Assembly: GCF_039527675.1 (NCBI RefSeq)
Contig: NZ_BAAAKI010000016.1
Coordinates: forward strand, 62,001-126,000
Source: Luteococcus sanguinis
GTDB lineage: Bacteria; Actinomycetota; Actinomycetes; Propionibacteriales; Propionibacteriaceae
Length of the DNA: 64,000 nt
Reading direction: 5' to 3'
The translations under genes were made by a program, and so were the position numbers. The notes under the pieces were generated by a model. The model had not been told where the DNA came from. It saw only the letters and a list, made by a program, of their open reading frames with translations, and ran no database searches. Below are positions 43,983-52,263 of this stretch, in pieces; within the stretch, counting starts at the first letter, position 1, and each line of letters begins with the position of its first letter.

Positions 43983-45725
43983 TCAGGCTCGGTTGCGACG
44001 GCGGTCCCGGAACTGGCGCCACAACCAGGTCGAGGGGACCGATTCGCCGGTCGCCAGATATTCGACTGCCTCGTCGTGGAAGACATTGTGCGAGAGCGAG
44101 GTGTTGCCGCGGGTGCGCACCAGCAGACCCAGTTCGTCGCCCACCTGCAGGGGTGTGCGGAGGTCCGGGACGAACTGCGTGAGCCCGTCGCGCACCAGCA
44201 CGGAGGGGTAGACGTCGATCGGCTGGTCACGGTCGTCCGGGTCGCTGAGCAGCTGCCCGAGCGTCAAGGTGTTTCCCTTGTCGAGCCAGCGGCAGACGGC
44301 CGGGGCGCCACGTCCGTCCAGCACCAGCTTGATGGCGGTTGGGGAGTAGTTGCCCAGCCGGGCCTGCATGTCCTTGAGCACCTTGGCCGACCACTCGTCG
44401 GTCTGCTCGTGGACGTGCTGGATGAAGCCCCAGAACAGCGGCGCCTCCACCCGGGCCAGGGTCTCGAAGGCCACCAGGTCGGTCGCGACGAAGACCTGGT
44501 CGGGCTCGAAGGCCTCCAGCAGCGGTGCGGTGGACACGACCTTCTGGCGTACCGACAGGTAGACCTCGGGGTTCTCCAGCCGGGCGTGCGCGGCCAGCGA
44601 CAGGTTGGTGGTGTCGCTCTCTGCGCCGGCGACGAAGCCGACGATCTCGCTGACGTCGGGCAGGCCGGCCGATGGGTCGACCACCTCGACCTGCAGCCCG
44701 GCTGCCCGCAGGTCTCGGGTCACCTCGGCGCCGAAGCGTCCGTCCGCGGCGACCATCCACCGTCCGTGGCTCAGCTCGCAGTGCAGTTTCGGCAGCGGGG
44801 TGCCGGGTTCGTCCAGCAGCCAGGAGGCCAACTGGTAGGTGACGGGCTTCGACAGGGCCATCACCAGGTAGTGGCCAAAGCGATCAAAGGGATTGATCAC
44901 CGCCTGCGGTCCGAAGTCCTCCAGCCGCGGGACGTTCTCCCGCTGGCTGCACCGGGTGATCACCGGGATCTCGGGACGCAACAGGTGGGCCGACATGACG
45001 ACGGCGAGGTTCATCTCGTCCTTGTCGGTCATCGCCATCACGCCCTCGCACATGGGGTGCCCGAGACCGGCCAGGCCCAGGATCCCGGGGTTGCGCGGGT
45101 CTCCCTGCAAGGACGGAACGTCGGCGGTGAGCTGGTCGGCGACCAGCACGTCGATCCGGCCGGGGTCCTCGTCCAGGATGACCATCCGGCGCCCCAGCTG
45201 GTCGAGCGCCAGGGCCAGCGTCCGACCTGCCTGGCCGTAGCCGGCGATCAGGATGAAGGGCTCGCGCATCGACTCCACCCGCCGGTGGAAGCGCTGCATC
45301 GACAGCGCCTTGCGGAAACCCGGCTCCTGCAGCATCGCGAAGGTGGCACCGAGGGCGTAGGCCCAGATCGTCACCGACATGAAGATGCAGACCGTCATCC
45401 ACATCCGCTGGGCGACGGTGAAGGCGTAGGGCGTCTCGCCGAAGCCGATCGTCGGTGCGGTGTAGGCCATCACGTAGAAGGCGTCGAAGGGCGTCATCCG
45501 GTAGGGATTGCCCTGGTCGTCCACGCCGGGGATCAGCGTGAACCCGAACACGGAGATGGCGAACACCCCCAGCACCATCACCAGCGGCCAGCGCAGCCGG
45601 CGCAGCACCAGGAAGACGGCGGCGGTGGTGGGCACCTCGGTGGGCACCTCCACCGCGACGCGGCGCAGCCTGCGATCACCCGCGCGCCACGGCGGGGAGT
45701 TGAGCATCAGCAGGGGATTGCCCAC
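43983..45725 (-). CDS. Two-helix ion channel with tandem TrkA-N/RCK-like domains
   Basis: 580 residues. Helices near 38-60 and 95-130 flank a pore loop with filter TAPTIGFGETP, a variant of the potassium signature T-x-GYGD. FILIAGYGQAGRTLALALDQLG (about 155) is a Rossmann TrkA-N domain; a second nucleotide-binding-like domain follows (GRWMVAADGRFGAEVTRDLRAAGLQVEVVD), then a TrkA-C-like end. This is the layout of RCK-gated K+ or cation channels. The IGFGE filter makes strict K+ selectivity uncertain. It lies 9 bp downstream of a small membrane protein gene. Confidence 0.88.
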   Translation of the reverse strand: MGNPLLMLNSPPWRAGDRRLRRVAVEVPTEVPTTAAVFLVLRRLRWPLVMVLGVFAISVFGFTLIPGVDDQGNPYRMTPFDAFYVMAYTAPTIGFGETPYAFTVAQRMWMTVCIFMSVTIWAYALGATFAMLQEPGFRKALSMQRFHRRVESMREPFILIAGYGQAGRTLALALDQLGRRMVILDEDPGRIDVLVADQLTADVPSLQGDPRNPGILGLAGLGHPMCEGVMAMTDKDEMNLAVVMSAHLLRPEIPVITRCSQRENVPRLEDFGPQAVINPFDRFGHYLVMALSKPVTYQLASWLLDEPGTPLPKLHCELSHGRWMVAADGRFGAEVTRDLRAAGLQVEVVDPSAGLPDVSEIVGFVAGAESDTTNLSLAAHARLENPEVYLSVRQKVVSTAPLLEAFEPDQVFVATDLVAFETLARVEAPLFWGFIQHVHEQTDEWSAKVLKDMQARLGNYSPTAIKLVLDGRGAPAVCRWLDKGNTLTLGQLLSDPDDRDQPIDVYPSVLVRDGLTQFVPDLRTPLQVGDELGLLVRTRGNTSLSHNVFHDEAVEYLATGESVPSTWLWRQFRDRRRNRA

Positions 45726-45734
45726 GGTCAGACC

Positions 45735-46121
45735 TCAGCGGCGACGGTAGGAGACGGTCTCGGCGACCAGCAGGACGATCGAGACGGCATTCGCGAGCAG
45801 CGCACCGCCCGACAGCGAGACGACCGAGGAGATCGCCCGGATGTCCAGCCCGGCGGACGAGACCTGCGTCGCGTAGACGTAGAAGGCGGTGGCGCCGATC
45901 AGCTGGATGTCGGCCACCAACGAGGTGGCCAGGTGGATGGCACCGATCTGGGTGCGGTCGCCGAGCTTCAGGATGGTGGCGACGAGGTTGACGACCACGG
46001 CGAGGTAGAGCTCCCACCCATTGTGCAGGTGCGGGTTCGACATGTCGCCGAGGAAGAACCCGAAGTTGATCGTCGCTGCGAGCAGCACGAAGAAACCGAA
46101 GAGCACCTTTTCCAGATTCAC
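45735..46121 (-). CDS. Small four-helix membrane protein (DUF6394-like), channel partner
   Basis: 128 residues with about four hydrophobic segments, starting MNLEKVLFGFFVLLAATINFGFFLGD and ending VLLVAETVSYRRR. It resembles, from memory, the small DUF6394 membrane family. The channel gene begins 9 bp after its stop, so the two probably form one unit, for example an accessory subunit. Function is unknown. Confidence 0.75.
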   Translation of the reverse strand: MNLEKVLFGFFVLLAATINFGFFLGDMSNPHLHNGWELYLAVVVNLVATILKLGDRTQIGAIHLATSLVADIQLIGATAFYVYATQVSSAGLDIRAISSVVSLSGGALLANAVSIVLLVAETVSYRRR

Positions 46122-46212
46122 GTGGTCACGCTATCCGCCCGCACCGACAATTCACAGGAGTGCCTGCAGTGCCGGTTGAGGTGGAGCATGGGCGAACCCA
46201 GCGGACGGACGA

Positions 46213-46668
46213 CTAGCCGCGCCGCATCGGGACGTGCGGGATGCCGTCCTCGTCGTAGTCGTCCCCGTCGCGGCGGAAGCCGAAACGCGCGTACCAGCCC
46301 TCCAACGGCGCCTGCGCATTGAGGACGACGGGCGCTCCCGGTGCGAGTTCTTCGCACTGGTCGAGGGCGAAGGCGAACAGTTGTTGCGCAACGCCGGTGC
46401 CGCGGACGCTGAGCGCGGTGGCGACCCGTCCGATCCTGATCGCGTCGGTCTCCCGCAGGATTCGAGCGGTGGCCACGACCTCGCCGCCCCGGGTGCCCCA
46501 CACCATCTGGGCGCCGGGCTCGACGTCACGCCCGTCCAGGTCGGGATAGATGCACGCCTGCTCGATGACGAAGACGTCCGCGCGCAACTTGCAGATGTCG
46601 TGCCAGAGCAGGGGATCCAGGTCGCGGACGGGTGCGCGACCGAGCTCGAGGGGGAGGTCCGTGGCCAT
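46213..46668 (-). CDS. ElaA-type GNAT acetyltransferase
   Basis: 151 residues. The ElaA/GNAT pattern is LWHDICKLRADVFVIEQACIYPDLDGRDVEP at the N-terminus, acetyl-CoA loop IGRVATALSVRGTGVAQQLFAFAL, and LNAQAPLEGWYARFGFRRDG at the end. The ATG at 46668 shares one base with the upstream stop (TGATG); a GTG at 46671 is possible. It is an N-acetyltransferase of unknown substrate, translated with the sigma/membrane-protein pair. Confidence 0.9.
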   Translation of the reverse strand: MATDLPLELGRAPVRDLDPLLWHDICKLRADVFVIEQACIYPDLDGRDVEPGAQMVWGTRGGEVVATARILRETDAIRIGRVATALSVRGTGVAQQLFAFALDQCEELAPGAPVVLNAQAPLEGWYARFGFRRDGDDYDEDGIPHVPMRRG

Positions 46669-47747
46669 CACTGCACCGTACAGGTGCGCAGTACCGTGCC
46701 GGCATCGTCGAGCAGGGCCACCTTGACGGGGATCCGGGCGCCGTCGGGGTCCTCCGGCAGGGGAGTCGGCAGGTCGAGCACCCGGTTGGTGACCAGGATT
46801 CCGTTGTTGATCGGGAAGGTCGTGGTGATGCCGCCACCCACCACGGTCGCACGGAGCTGGGTGGCCCTGGTCAGCTCGCCGCGTTCGTCGCGCACGAAGC
46901 TGACCGTGCTGAAGTTCACCCTGGTGACCATGTTCTTGGAGCCTCGTGCGTCAACGGCGACGGCTGCCAGCCCCGGGTCCGGGCAGGCGTAGTACACGTC
47001 CGTGGACGGGGGAATGAAGTCAACCCCGGCAGCCGTCCCATTCGGAATCAGCTGGCACCGCGCCAACGCCCCGAAGTCTGAGTAGAGGGCGACGCTGCGA
47101 CTGCCATCCAGTGGGTCGAGCGCAGAGCTCGCGACGTGCCAGCGGGCGGCGAAGGGAAAGCCGGAACTGTCGCGGCACAGCGTCTTCCAGTCGGTGGAGT
47201 CGTCGGCCAGCAGGTCGGCGGTGAGTTGCTTGCCGTTGCCGGTGGTCTCGAAACCCAGGTAACAGGCGCGGGAGTGGGACTCGTCGTAGTCCCAGTTGGA
47301 CCACGTGGTCCCGTCTGGGTCGACCTGCTCGTTCAGGGTGGGCAGGTACTCGGAGGATTCGAAGACGTGGACGATGGCACCGGGGCCCCGGAACTCGAAG
47401 TCTGAGGGTCCGAGAACCTCTGGCGCGGTGACCGAGCAGCGGCGGTTCACCTCGTCGTCCGGCATTTCCAGCCCGTCCAGGGGCGAGGCGCTCTCGTGGT
47501 AGTTGGTCTGCCACCAGCTCTTCGGGGTGGGTGTGGGAGCCGGCGCGGGGCCAAACCGGACCGTTGGACGGAACCAGACGACCAGCCCGATCACCAATGC
47601 CAGGGCGGCGAGTGCGGCGAGCACCCGGTTGCGCACCCGGGCTCGCTGGCGGGCCACCCGGGCGCGAACCTGTTCCGCGCTGGTGGTGGCTGGCGCATGG
47701 TGCTCGTCGCTGGCGCGGTCGAGTTCATGGGCGAGGCGGATGATCAT
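46668..47747 (-). CDS. Single-pass membrane protein paired with a sigma-like factor, possible anti-sigma factor
   Basis: 359 residues. The cytosolic N-terminus of about 43 residues (LAHELDRASDEHHAPAT, then an Arg-rich stretch RARVARQRARVRNR) precedes one helix (VLAALAALALVIGLVVWF) and an extracytoplasmic domain of about 290 residues with paired cysteines (RRCSV, SRACYLGF, TLCRDSS, ARCQLI, YYACPDP, RTCTVQ). Its ATG overlaps the sigma-gene stop (ATGA), and its Shine-Dalgarno (AGGGG, 6 nt before ATG) is the edge of a dispersed repeat. It has no zinc-binding ZAS motif, so the anti-sigma role rests on context. Confidence 0.75.
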   Translation of the reverse strand: MIIRLAHELDRASDEHHAPATTSAEQVRARVARQRARVRNRVLAALAALALVIGLVVWFRPTVRFGPAPAPTPTPKSWWQTNYHESASPLDGLEMPDDEVNRRCSVTAPEVLGPSDFEFRGPGAIVHVFESSEYLPTLNEQVDPDGTTWSNWDYDESHSRACYLGFETTGNGKQLTADLLADDSTDWKTLCRDSSGFPFAARWHVASSALDPLDGSRSVALYSDFGALARCQLIPNGTAAGVDFIPPSTDVYYACPDPGLAAVAVDARGSKNMVTRVNFSTVSFVRDERGELTRATQLRATVVGGGITTTFPINNGILVTNRVLDLPTPLPEDPDGARIPVKVALLDDAGTVLRTCTVQ

Positions 47748-48364
47748 GCGTCACCCCTCGACAAGCTCGGGGAGCGTGGTGGGTCGCTCGGGGAACGTGG
47801 TGGGTCGGACGGGGATCGTGGTGGTTCGGACGGGGAGCGTGGGGGGTCGCTCGGGGGATCGGAGGGGCGGGCGAAGGAGCCGTCCGCCAGCTCGTCCTCG
47901 AGCACCAGTTGGTCACCGGTACGGGTCAGTTCGGCGCGCAGGTTGGCTATTGACTCCTTCTTCAGCGCTGCCGCGTCCACGACGCCGAGTGCGGCCTGGA
48001 CCTCCGCGTCCGAGGCCTTGGCGAACCAGCCCAGCACCACTGCTGCCCGCTGCTGGACGGGCAACGACGCGAGCGCGGTGAGCAGGCGGTCGGAAGGGTC
48101 CTGGGCAGGGCCCTTCACGGCTCGAACTGCCGTGCTGTCGACCAGTGAGTCGGCGCAGGAGAGCGCCGCAACCATCTCGCGGCGCACCGCCGTCACCGCG
48201 CGTGGACCATCGGCGAAGTCGGTTCCCCTGCGCAGCAGGGTGACCAGCGCGTCCTCGATGGCGCGGTCGGCGCGCGTCCATGATCCGGTCAGCAACAGGG
48301 CCGTCCGGCGCAGGCCGGAGAGTTCCACCTCGACGAACTCGTCCAAGGCGTCAACCGCACCCAT
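47744..48364 (-). CDS. ECF/SigE-like sigma factor with Pro/Ser/Arg repeat tail
   Basis: 206 residues from the ATG at 48364 (MGAVDALDEFVEVEL). VEVELSGLRRTALLLTGSWTRADRAIEDALVTLLRR is the SigE-type region 2, and LASLPVQQRAAVVLGWFAKASDAEVQAALGVVDAAALKKESIANLRAEL is region 4 with its helix-turn-helix. Both are somewhat degenerate: the usual acidic DLVQ turn is replaced. After residue 168 comes a low-complexity SDPPRSP heptapeptide tail coded by the 21-bp array. It overlaps the membrane-protein gene by ATGA. The divergent gap to wecB (158 bp) probably holds both promoters. Confidence 0.78.
   Translation of the reverse strand: MGAVDALDEFVEVELSGLRRTALLLTGSWTRADRAIEDALVTLLRRGTDFADGPRAVTAVRREMVAALSCADSLVDSTAVRAVKGPAQDPSDRLLTALASLPVQQRAAVVLGWFAKASDAEVQAALGVVDAAALKKESIANLRAELTRTGDQLVLEDELADGSFARPSDPPSDPPRSPSEPPRSPSDPPRSPSDPPRSPSLSRGDA
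47754..47862 (+). repeat. CTCGACAAGCTCGGGGA-family repeat, copy 4: 21-bp tandem array in the sigma C-terminus
   Basis: Seed CCCCTCGACAAGCTCGGGGA at 47754-47773, then units GCTCGGGG or GGACGGGG starting at 47765, 47786, 47807, 47828 and 47849, all 21 bp apart. The coding strand reads a heptapeptide SDPPRSP-type repeat in the sigma-like protein. The seed edge provides the ribosome-binding site of the next gene. Confidence 0.9.
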
Positions 48365-48522
48365 GCTGCCTCCCACGCTGCGCTGCGAACCGAGGGCAAC
48401 GCTAGCCCCAACAGGGGTCCGACGGCAGATGGTCGGGGCTGCGCAGGGGGAGTCGCCACCGGATCGGGGCGCACACGTACTAGGTTCGGTGCAGTCCCCT
48501 TTCAAGATGTGGAGCCCACGAC

Positions 48523-49728
48523 ATGACCACCACCGTTCTGGCCGTCTACGGCACGCGCCCCGAAGCGATCAAGATGGCGCCGGTCATCAAGGCACTGGAG
48601 ACCTCCGAGACCCTCCACTGCGAGATCGCCGTCACCGGACAGCACCGCGAGATGCTCGACCAGGTCAACGAGATGTTCGGCATCGTGCCCGACCACGACC
48701 TCAATGTCTTCGAACCCGGCCAGACGCTGAACGCGCTGATGGCCAAGGTCTTCGCCCGGATCGACCCCGTGCTCGAGCAGGTGGCCCCGAAGGCCGTCCT
48801 CGTGCAGGGCGACACCTCCACCGTCGCCGCCGCCGCGATCGCCGCGATGTACCGCCAGATCCCGGTGGTGCACCTGGAGGCCGGCCTGCGCTCCGGTGAC
48901 ATCTGGTCGCCCTTCCCGGAGGAGGCGAACCGCAAGATCGTCAGCCAGATCACCTCGCTGCACCTGGCGCCGACCACCCAGTCGCGCGACAACCTGCTGC
49001 GCGAGGGCATCAGCGCCGACGACATCGTCGTCACCGGCAACACCGTCATCGACGCGCTGTTCACCACGCTCGACCTGAACCCGCCGGTCAGCCACCCGCA
49101 GGTGGCCGAGCTGGTGGAGCAGGGCAAGAAGATCCTGCTGGTCACCACCCACCGCCGCGAGAACTGGGGCGGTGCGATGGAGAACGTCGGACGTGCGCTG
49201 CGCACCATCGCGCAGAACTACCCCGAGATGACGATCGTGCTGCCGGCCCACCGCAACCCGCTGGTGCGCGAGGCCGTGCTGCCCAGCGTCGAAGGCCTGC
49301 CGAATGTCCTGGTGACCGAGCCGCTCAGCTACGGCGAGTTCATCCGCGTGATGAATGCCGCGCACATCGTGCTCACCGACTCGGGCGGCGTGCAGGAGGA
49401 GGCGCCCTCGCTCGGGCGCCCGGTGCTGGTGATGCGCGAGAACACCGAGCGTCCTGAGGCCGTCGCGGCCGGCACCGTGCGCCTGATCGGCACCGACGAG
49501 GCCCGGATCGTCGACGAGGTCTCCCGCCTGATGACCTCCCAGGCCAGCTACGACGCGATGAGCAAGGCCCAGAACCCCTACGGCGACGGGCAGGCCGCGT
49601 CCCGCACGGTGGCCGCGATCGAACAGCTGCTCGGCCTCGGCCAGCGGATCGAGGACTTCTCGGTCGACCGTCCGGCGCCCCGCACGGTCAACGTCGAGGG
49701 CTCGGCCAGCCTGCGAGGCGAGCACTGA
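48523..49728 (+). CDS. wecB: UDP-N-acetylglucosamine 2-epimerase (non-hydrolysing)
   Basis: 401 residues. It interconverts UDP-GlcNAc and UDP-ManNAc. VYGTRPEAIKMAPVIKAL, VTGQHREMLDQV, VQGDTSTVAAAAIAAMY, HLEAGLRSGDIWSPFPEEANRK, VTTHRRENWG and LTDSGGVQEEAPSLGRPVLVMRENTERPE are the family blocks with the substrate- and UDP-binding residues. It starts the surface-glycan region; wecC follows on the same strand, 101 bp downstream. Confidence 0.96.
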   Translation: MTTTVLAVYGTRPEAIKMAPVIKALETSETLHCEIAVTGQHREMLDQVNEMFGIVPDHDLNVFEPGQTLNALMAKVFARIDPVLEQVAPKAVLVQGDTSTVAAAAIAAMYRQIPVVHLEAGLRSGDIWSPFPEEANRKIVSQITSLHLAPTTQSRDNLLREGISADDIVVTGNTVIDALFTTLDLNPPVSHPQVAELVEQGKKILLVTTHRRENWGGAMENVGRALRTIAQNYPEMTIVLPAHRNPLVREAVLPSVEGLPNVLVTEPLSYGEFIRVMNAAHIVLTDSGGVQEEAPSLGRPVLVMRENTERPEAVAAGTVRLIGTDEARIVDEVSRLMTSQASYDAMSKAQNPYGDGQAASRTVAAIEQLLGLGQRIEDFSVDRPAPRTVNVEGSASLRGEH

Positions 49729-49829
49729 TCAGCACGTGAACACATCCCGGCGGTGTGGCGTTCAGCCATCTGGGACACTGGAACCAATCTCCGGGACAAC
49801 CGAACACCCGATCCACGAAGGATGACCCC

Positions 49830-51080
49830 ATGGCACTACCCGTCAACAGCATCTGCGTCATCGGCCTGGGCTACATCGGCCTGCCGACCGCCATCATCTT
49901 CGCCTCGCACGGCGTCAAGGTCACCGGCGTGGACGTCAGTGACCGCCACGTCGACGCGGTCAACCGCGGGGAGCTCCCCTTCGTGGAGGAGGGTCTGGAC
50001 GTCGTCCTCAAGGAGGTCGTCGACAAGGGCCTGCTGACCGCGCAGAAGGAGACCCCGGAGGCGGACGTCTTCATCGTTGCCGTCCCCACCCCCTTCGCCG
50101 AGGGCTACAAGGCGGACGTGTCCTACATCGAGGCCGCCGCCAAGGCGCTGGCCCCGAAGCTCAAGGAGGGCAACCTGGTCGTCCTGGAGTCGACCTCCCC
50201 GCCCGGCACCACGGAGCACATGGCCGAGGTCATCCTCGCCGAGCGTCCCGACCTGTCGGCTGACGGCAAGGATGGCAAGCCGGTCATCCACTTCTCGCAC
50301 GCCCCCGAGCGCGTGTTGCCCGGCCGGATCATGGTCGAGCTGGCCGCCAACGACCGCGTGCTGGGTGGCATGACCCCCGCCGCGACCGAGCTGACCCGCG
50401 ACGTCTACGCGATCTTCTGCACCGGCGAGCTGCTCACCACCGACGCCCGCACGGCCGAGATGGCGAAGCTGACCGAGAACTCCTTCCGTGACGTGAACAT
50501 CGCCTTCGCCAACGAGCTCTCGGTGATCTCGGAGAAGATGGGCATCGACGTCTGGGAGCTGATCGAGCTGGCGAACCACCACCCGCGCGTGAACATCCTG
50601 CAGCCCGGCCCCGGCGTCGGTGGCCACTGCATCGCCGTCGACCCGTGGTTCATCGTCTCGGCTGCGCCACAGGAGTCCCGGCTCATCCACACGGCGCGCG
50701 TCGTCAACGACGACAAGCCCGAGTGGGTCATCGACCACGTGCTCAAGGCGATCGAGGGCAACGACTCCCCGACGATCGCCGCTCTGGGCCTGGCCTTCAA
50801 GGCCGACATCGACGACCTGCGCGAGTCCCCCGCCGTCGCGATCACCAAGAAGCTGGCCGAACGCCTGCCCGCAGCGAAGGTGCTGGCCGTCGAGCCGAAT
50901 GTCACCGAGCTGCCCAAGCAGCTCACCGGGATCGCGAACGTCGAGCTGGCCGACCTGGACACCGCACTCGAGGCGGCCGACGTCGTCCTGTTGCTGGTGG
51001 ACCACAAGGAGTTCAAGGCCCTGGACCGCGCTCGCCTGGAAGGCAAGCAGGTCGTCGACACCCGTGGCACCTGGCGCTGA
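49830..51080 (+). CDS. wecC: UDP-N-acetyl-D-mannosamine dehydrogenase
   Basis: 416 residues from the ATG at 49830, with AAGGA 7 nt upstream. The NAD-binding Rossmann motif is ICVIGLGYIGLPTAIIFASHG. The catalytic region is PGPGVGGHCIAVDPWFI with the active-site Cys in GGHC. LESTSPPGTTEHM and AALGLAFKADIDDLRESPAV are UDP-sugar dehydrogenase signatures. It oxidises UDP-ManNAc from WecB to UDP-ManNAcA, the activated uronic acid of a surface polymer. It ends just before a large palindrome containing an assembly gap. Confidence 0.95.
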   Translation: MALPVNSICVIGLGYIGLPTAIIFASHGVKVTGVDVSDRHVDAVNRGELPFVEEGLDVVLKEVVDKGLLTAQKETPEADVFIVAVPTPFAEGYKADVSYIEAAAKALAPKLKEGNLVVLESTSPPGTTEHMAEVILAERPDLSADGKDGKPVIHFSHAPERVLPGRIMVELAANDRVLGGMTPAATELTRDVYAIFCTGELLTTDARTAEMAKLTENSFRDVNIAFANELSVISEKMGIDVWELIELANHHPRVNILQPGPGVGGHCIAVDPWFIVSAAPQESRLIHTARVVNDDKPEWVIDHVLKAIEGNDSPTIAALGLAFKADIDDLRESPAVAITKKLAERLPAAKVLAVEPNVTELPKQLTGIANVELADLDTALEAADVVLLLVDHKEFKALDRARLEGKQVVDTRGTWR

Positions 51081-51096
51081 CCGCACCCGCCCGCTG

Positions 51097-51172
51097 ACGC
51101 ACCGGGCCCCGAACCCCNNNNNNNNNNNNNNNNNNNNNNNNNNNCCCTCAAGGGGTTCGGGGCCCGGTGCGT
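51097..51172. terminator. Perfect 21-bp inverted repeat with a 27-N gap in its loop
   Basis: Left arm 51097-51117 (starting ACGCACCGGGCCCC) and right arm 51152-51172 (ending GGGGCCCGGTGCGT) are perfectly complementary. Between them lie 27 unresolved bases (51118-51144) and CCCTCAA. It follows wecC by 16 bp and is the likely terminator of wecBC. The gap sits exactly at the apex, as expected when a strong hairpin blocks sequencing. Confidence 0.9.
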
Positions 51173-51284
51173 TGCCGCGCACGGGCGGCGAGGGCGTTTG
51201 TCGTCCCGGCTGCGCTGATGATCAGCTGTCCAACAGCCTTCCAATGACTGAGGCAACAAGGTCCAGGGCCTAGCGTCACGTGTC

Positions 51285-52157
51285 GTGAGAGCCACCGGAG
51301 GGGAAGCTGCCAGAACACGCAGAAAGCGACGCGCCGTCGTCCTGGCCACGGCCGGAGCGGCATGTCTGTCGGGCGTCGGGGCGGTGCCCGCGCAGGCGGT
51401 GACGTACGCCAGGATCACGGCGGAGGGTGCCAGCACCACTGGCTCGACCACCGGCGAGGCTCTGCTCCTCGAGCGTGGCGCCAAGTTCCGGATCGTCAAG
51501 ATGGCCAGCGGGGCGAACGAGAGGTCGCTCTTCCCGGTGGTGGATCGCACCAAGGGCGAGCGGTCCCCCTCGTCGGTGCGCGCCCAGATCAGCGCGAGCA
51601 CCGGATACGCGCGCAGTGAGCTGATCGTCGTCGACGCCGCCCCGATGGGCCGGGCGAACGTCTTGGAGTACAGCATCTTCCTGCCCGCCAACCAGGTCGC
51701 GCCGAAGGCCAACCAGTGGTGGATGTTCTCCCAGTTGAAGCAGACGAACTGCGGCGTCCCACCGGTGGCCTTCGAGCTGGTGTCGGGCACTCCCAGCGAC
51801 AAGCTCCAGTACAAAGTGCTGTTGCGCAACGACAAGCTCGGTTGGAAGGCCACCGACAGTCCGCACGGCCTGGAGATCTTCCGGGGGCCGATCGCCAAGG
51901 GGCGTTGGGTGCGTTTCAAGGTGGAGTACCGGGCCGAGCCGGCGCGCCCGAGCAGGAACTTCCTGCGCATCTGGGTGGACGGTGTGCGCACCCGCGCCCG
52001 GCTGCCCGAGGGGCACGCCATCGGATACACGAAGGCCTGCACCGAGTATCCGGTACCCAACTCGATGAACCTGCGCGTCGGCATCTACCGCGGCGGGGTC
52101 TGGTGGACGACCGCCGGGCGCACCTGGTTCGACAACATCAGCTATGGCACCCGCTGA
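51285..52157 (+). CDS. Secreted polysaccharide-lyase-like (concanavalin-fold) protein
   Basis: 290 residues from the GTG at 51285. A Tat- or Sec-type signal (RTRRKRRAVVLATAGAAC, cleavage near AQA-VTY) is followed by a beta-rich domain. NQWWMFSQLKQ, LEIFRGPIAKGRWVRFKVEYR, FLRIWVDGV, and MNLRVGIYRGG with WFDNISYG at the end, match the heparin-lyase-I-like/Polysacc_lyase jelly-roll pattern. It may cleave or bind a uronic-acid polymer, perhaps the one made by the surrounding genes. Catalytic residues could not be assigned, so a lectin-like role is possible. Confidence 0.68.
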   Translation: MRATGGEAARTRRKRRAVVLATAGAACLSGVGAVPAQAVTYARITAEGASTTGSTTGEALLLERGAKFRIVKMASGANERSLFPVVDRTKGERSPSSVRAQISASTGYARSELIVVDAAPMGRANVLEYSIFLPANQVAPKANQWWMFSQLKQTNCGVPPVAFELVSGTPSDKLQYKVLLRNDKLGWKATDSPHGLEIFRGPIAKGRWVRFKVEYRAEPARPSRNFLRIWVDGVRTRARLPEGHAIGYTKACTEYPVPNSMNLRVGIYRGGVWWTTAGRTWFDNISYGTR

Positions 52158-52184
52158 GCACCCAGGCCCTTTGAGGCATCAGGC

Positions 52185-52236
52185 CCCTGGGGGACACATC
52201 AAGCCCCGTCGACGGGGACTGATCTGCCCCTCGGGG
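52185..52236. terminator. Three tandem mini-palindromes between convergent genes
   Basis: CCCCTGGGGG (52185-52194), CCCCGTCGACGGGG (52204-52217) and CCCCTCGGGG (52227-52236) follow each other about 20 bp apart; GGGGACTGATC trails the last two. They lie between the lyase-like gene and the convergent GT10 gene and probably act as a two-way terminator. Confidence 0.55.
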
Positions 52237-52263
52237 GACTGATCCGGCTGGTCGCCTCTCGGT

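Noticed and set aside
43802..44182. Small plus-strand open frame starting TENRTNRGCCTFHSP after the DUF2252 gene
   Set aside because: A TTGACT-like element is nearby, but there is no ribosome-binding site and most of it lies antisense to the channel gene; no family recognised.
46668..47747. Classic zinc anti-sigma (ZAS) factor
   Set aside because: No HxxxCxxC motif is present in the cytosolic part; only the gene order and topology suggest an anti-sigma role.
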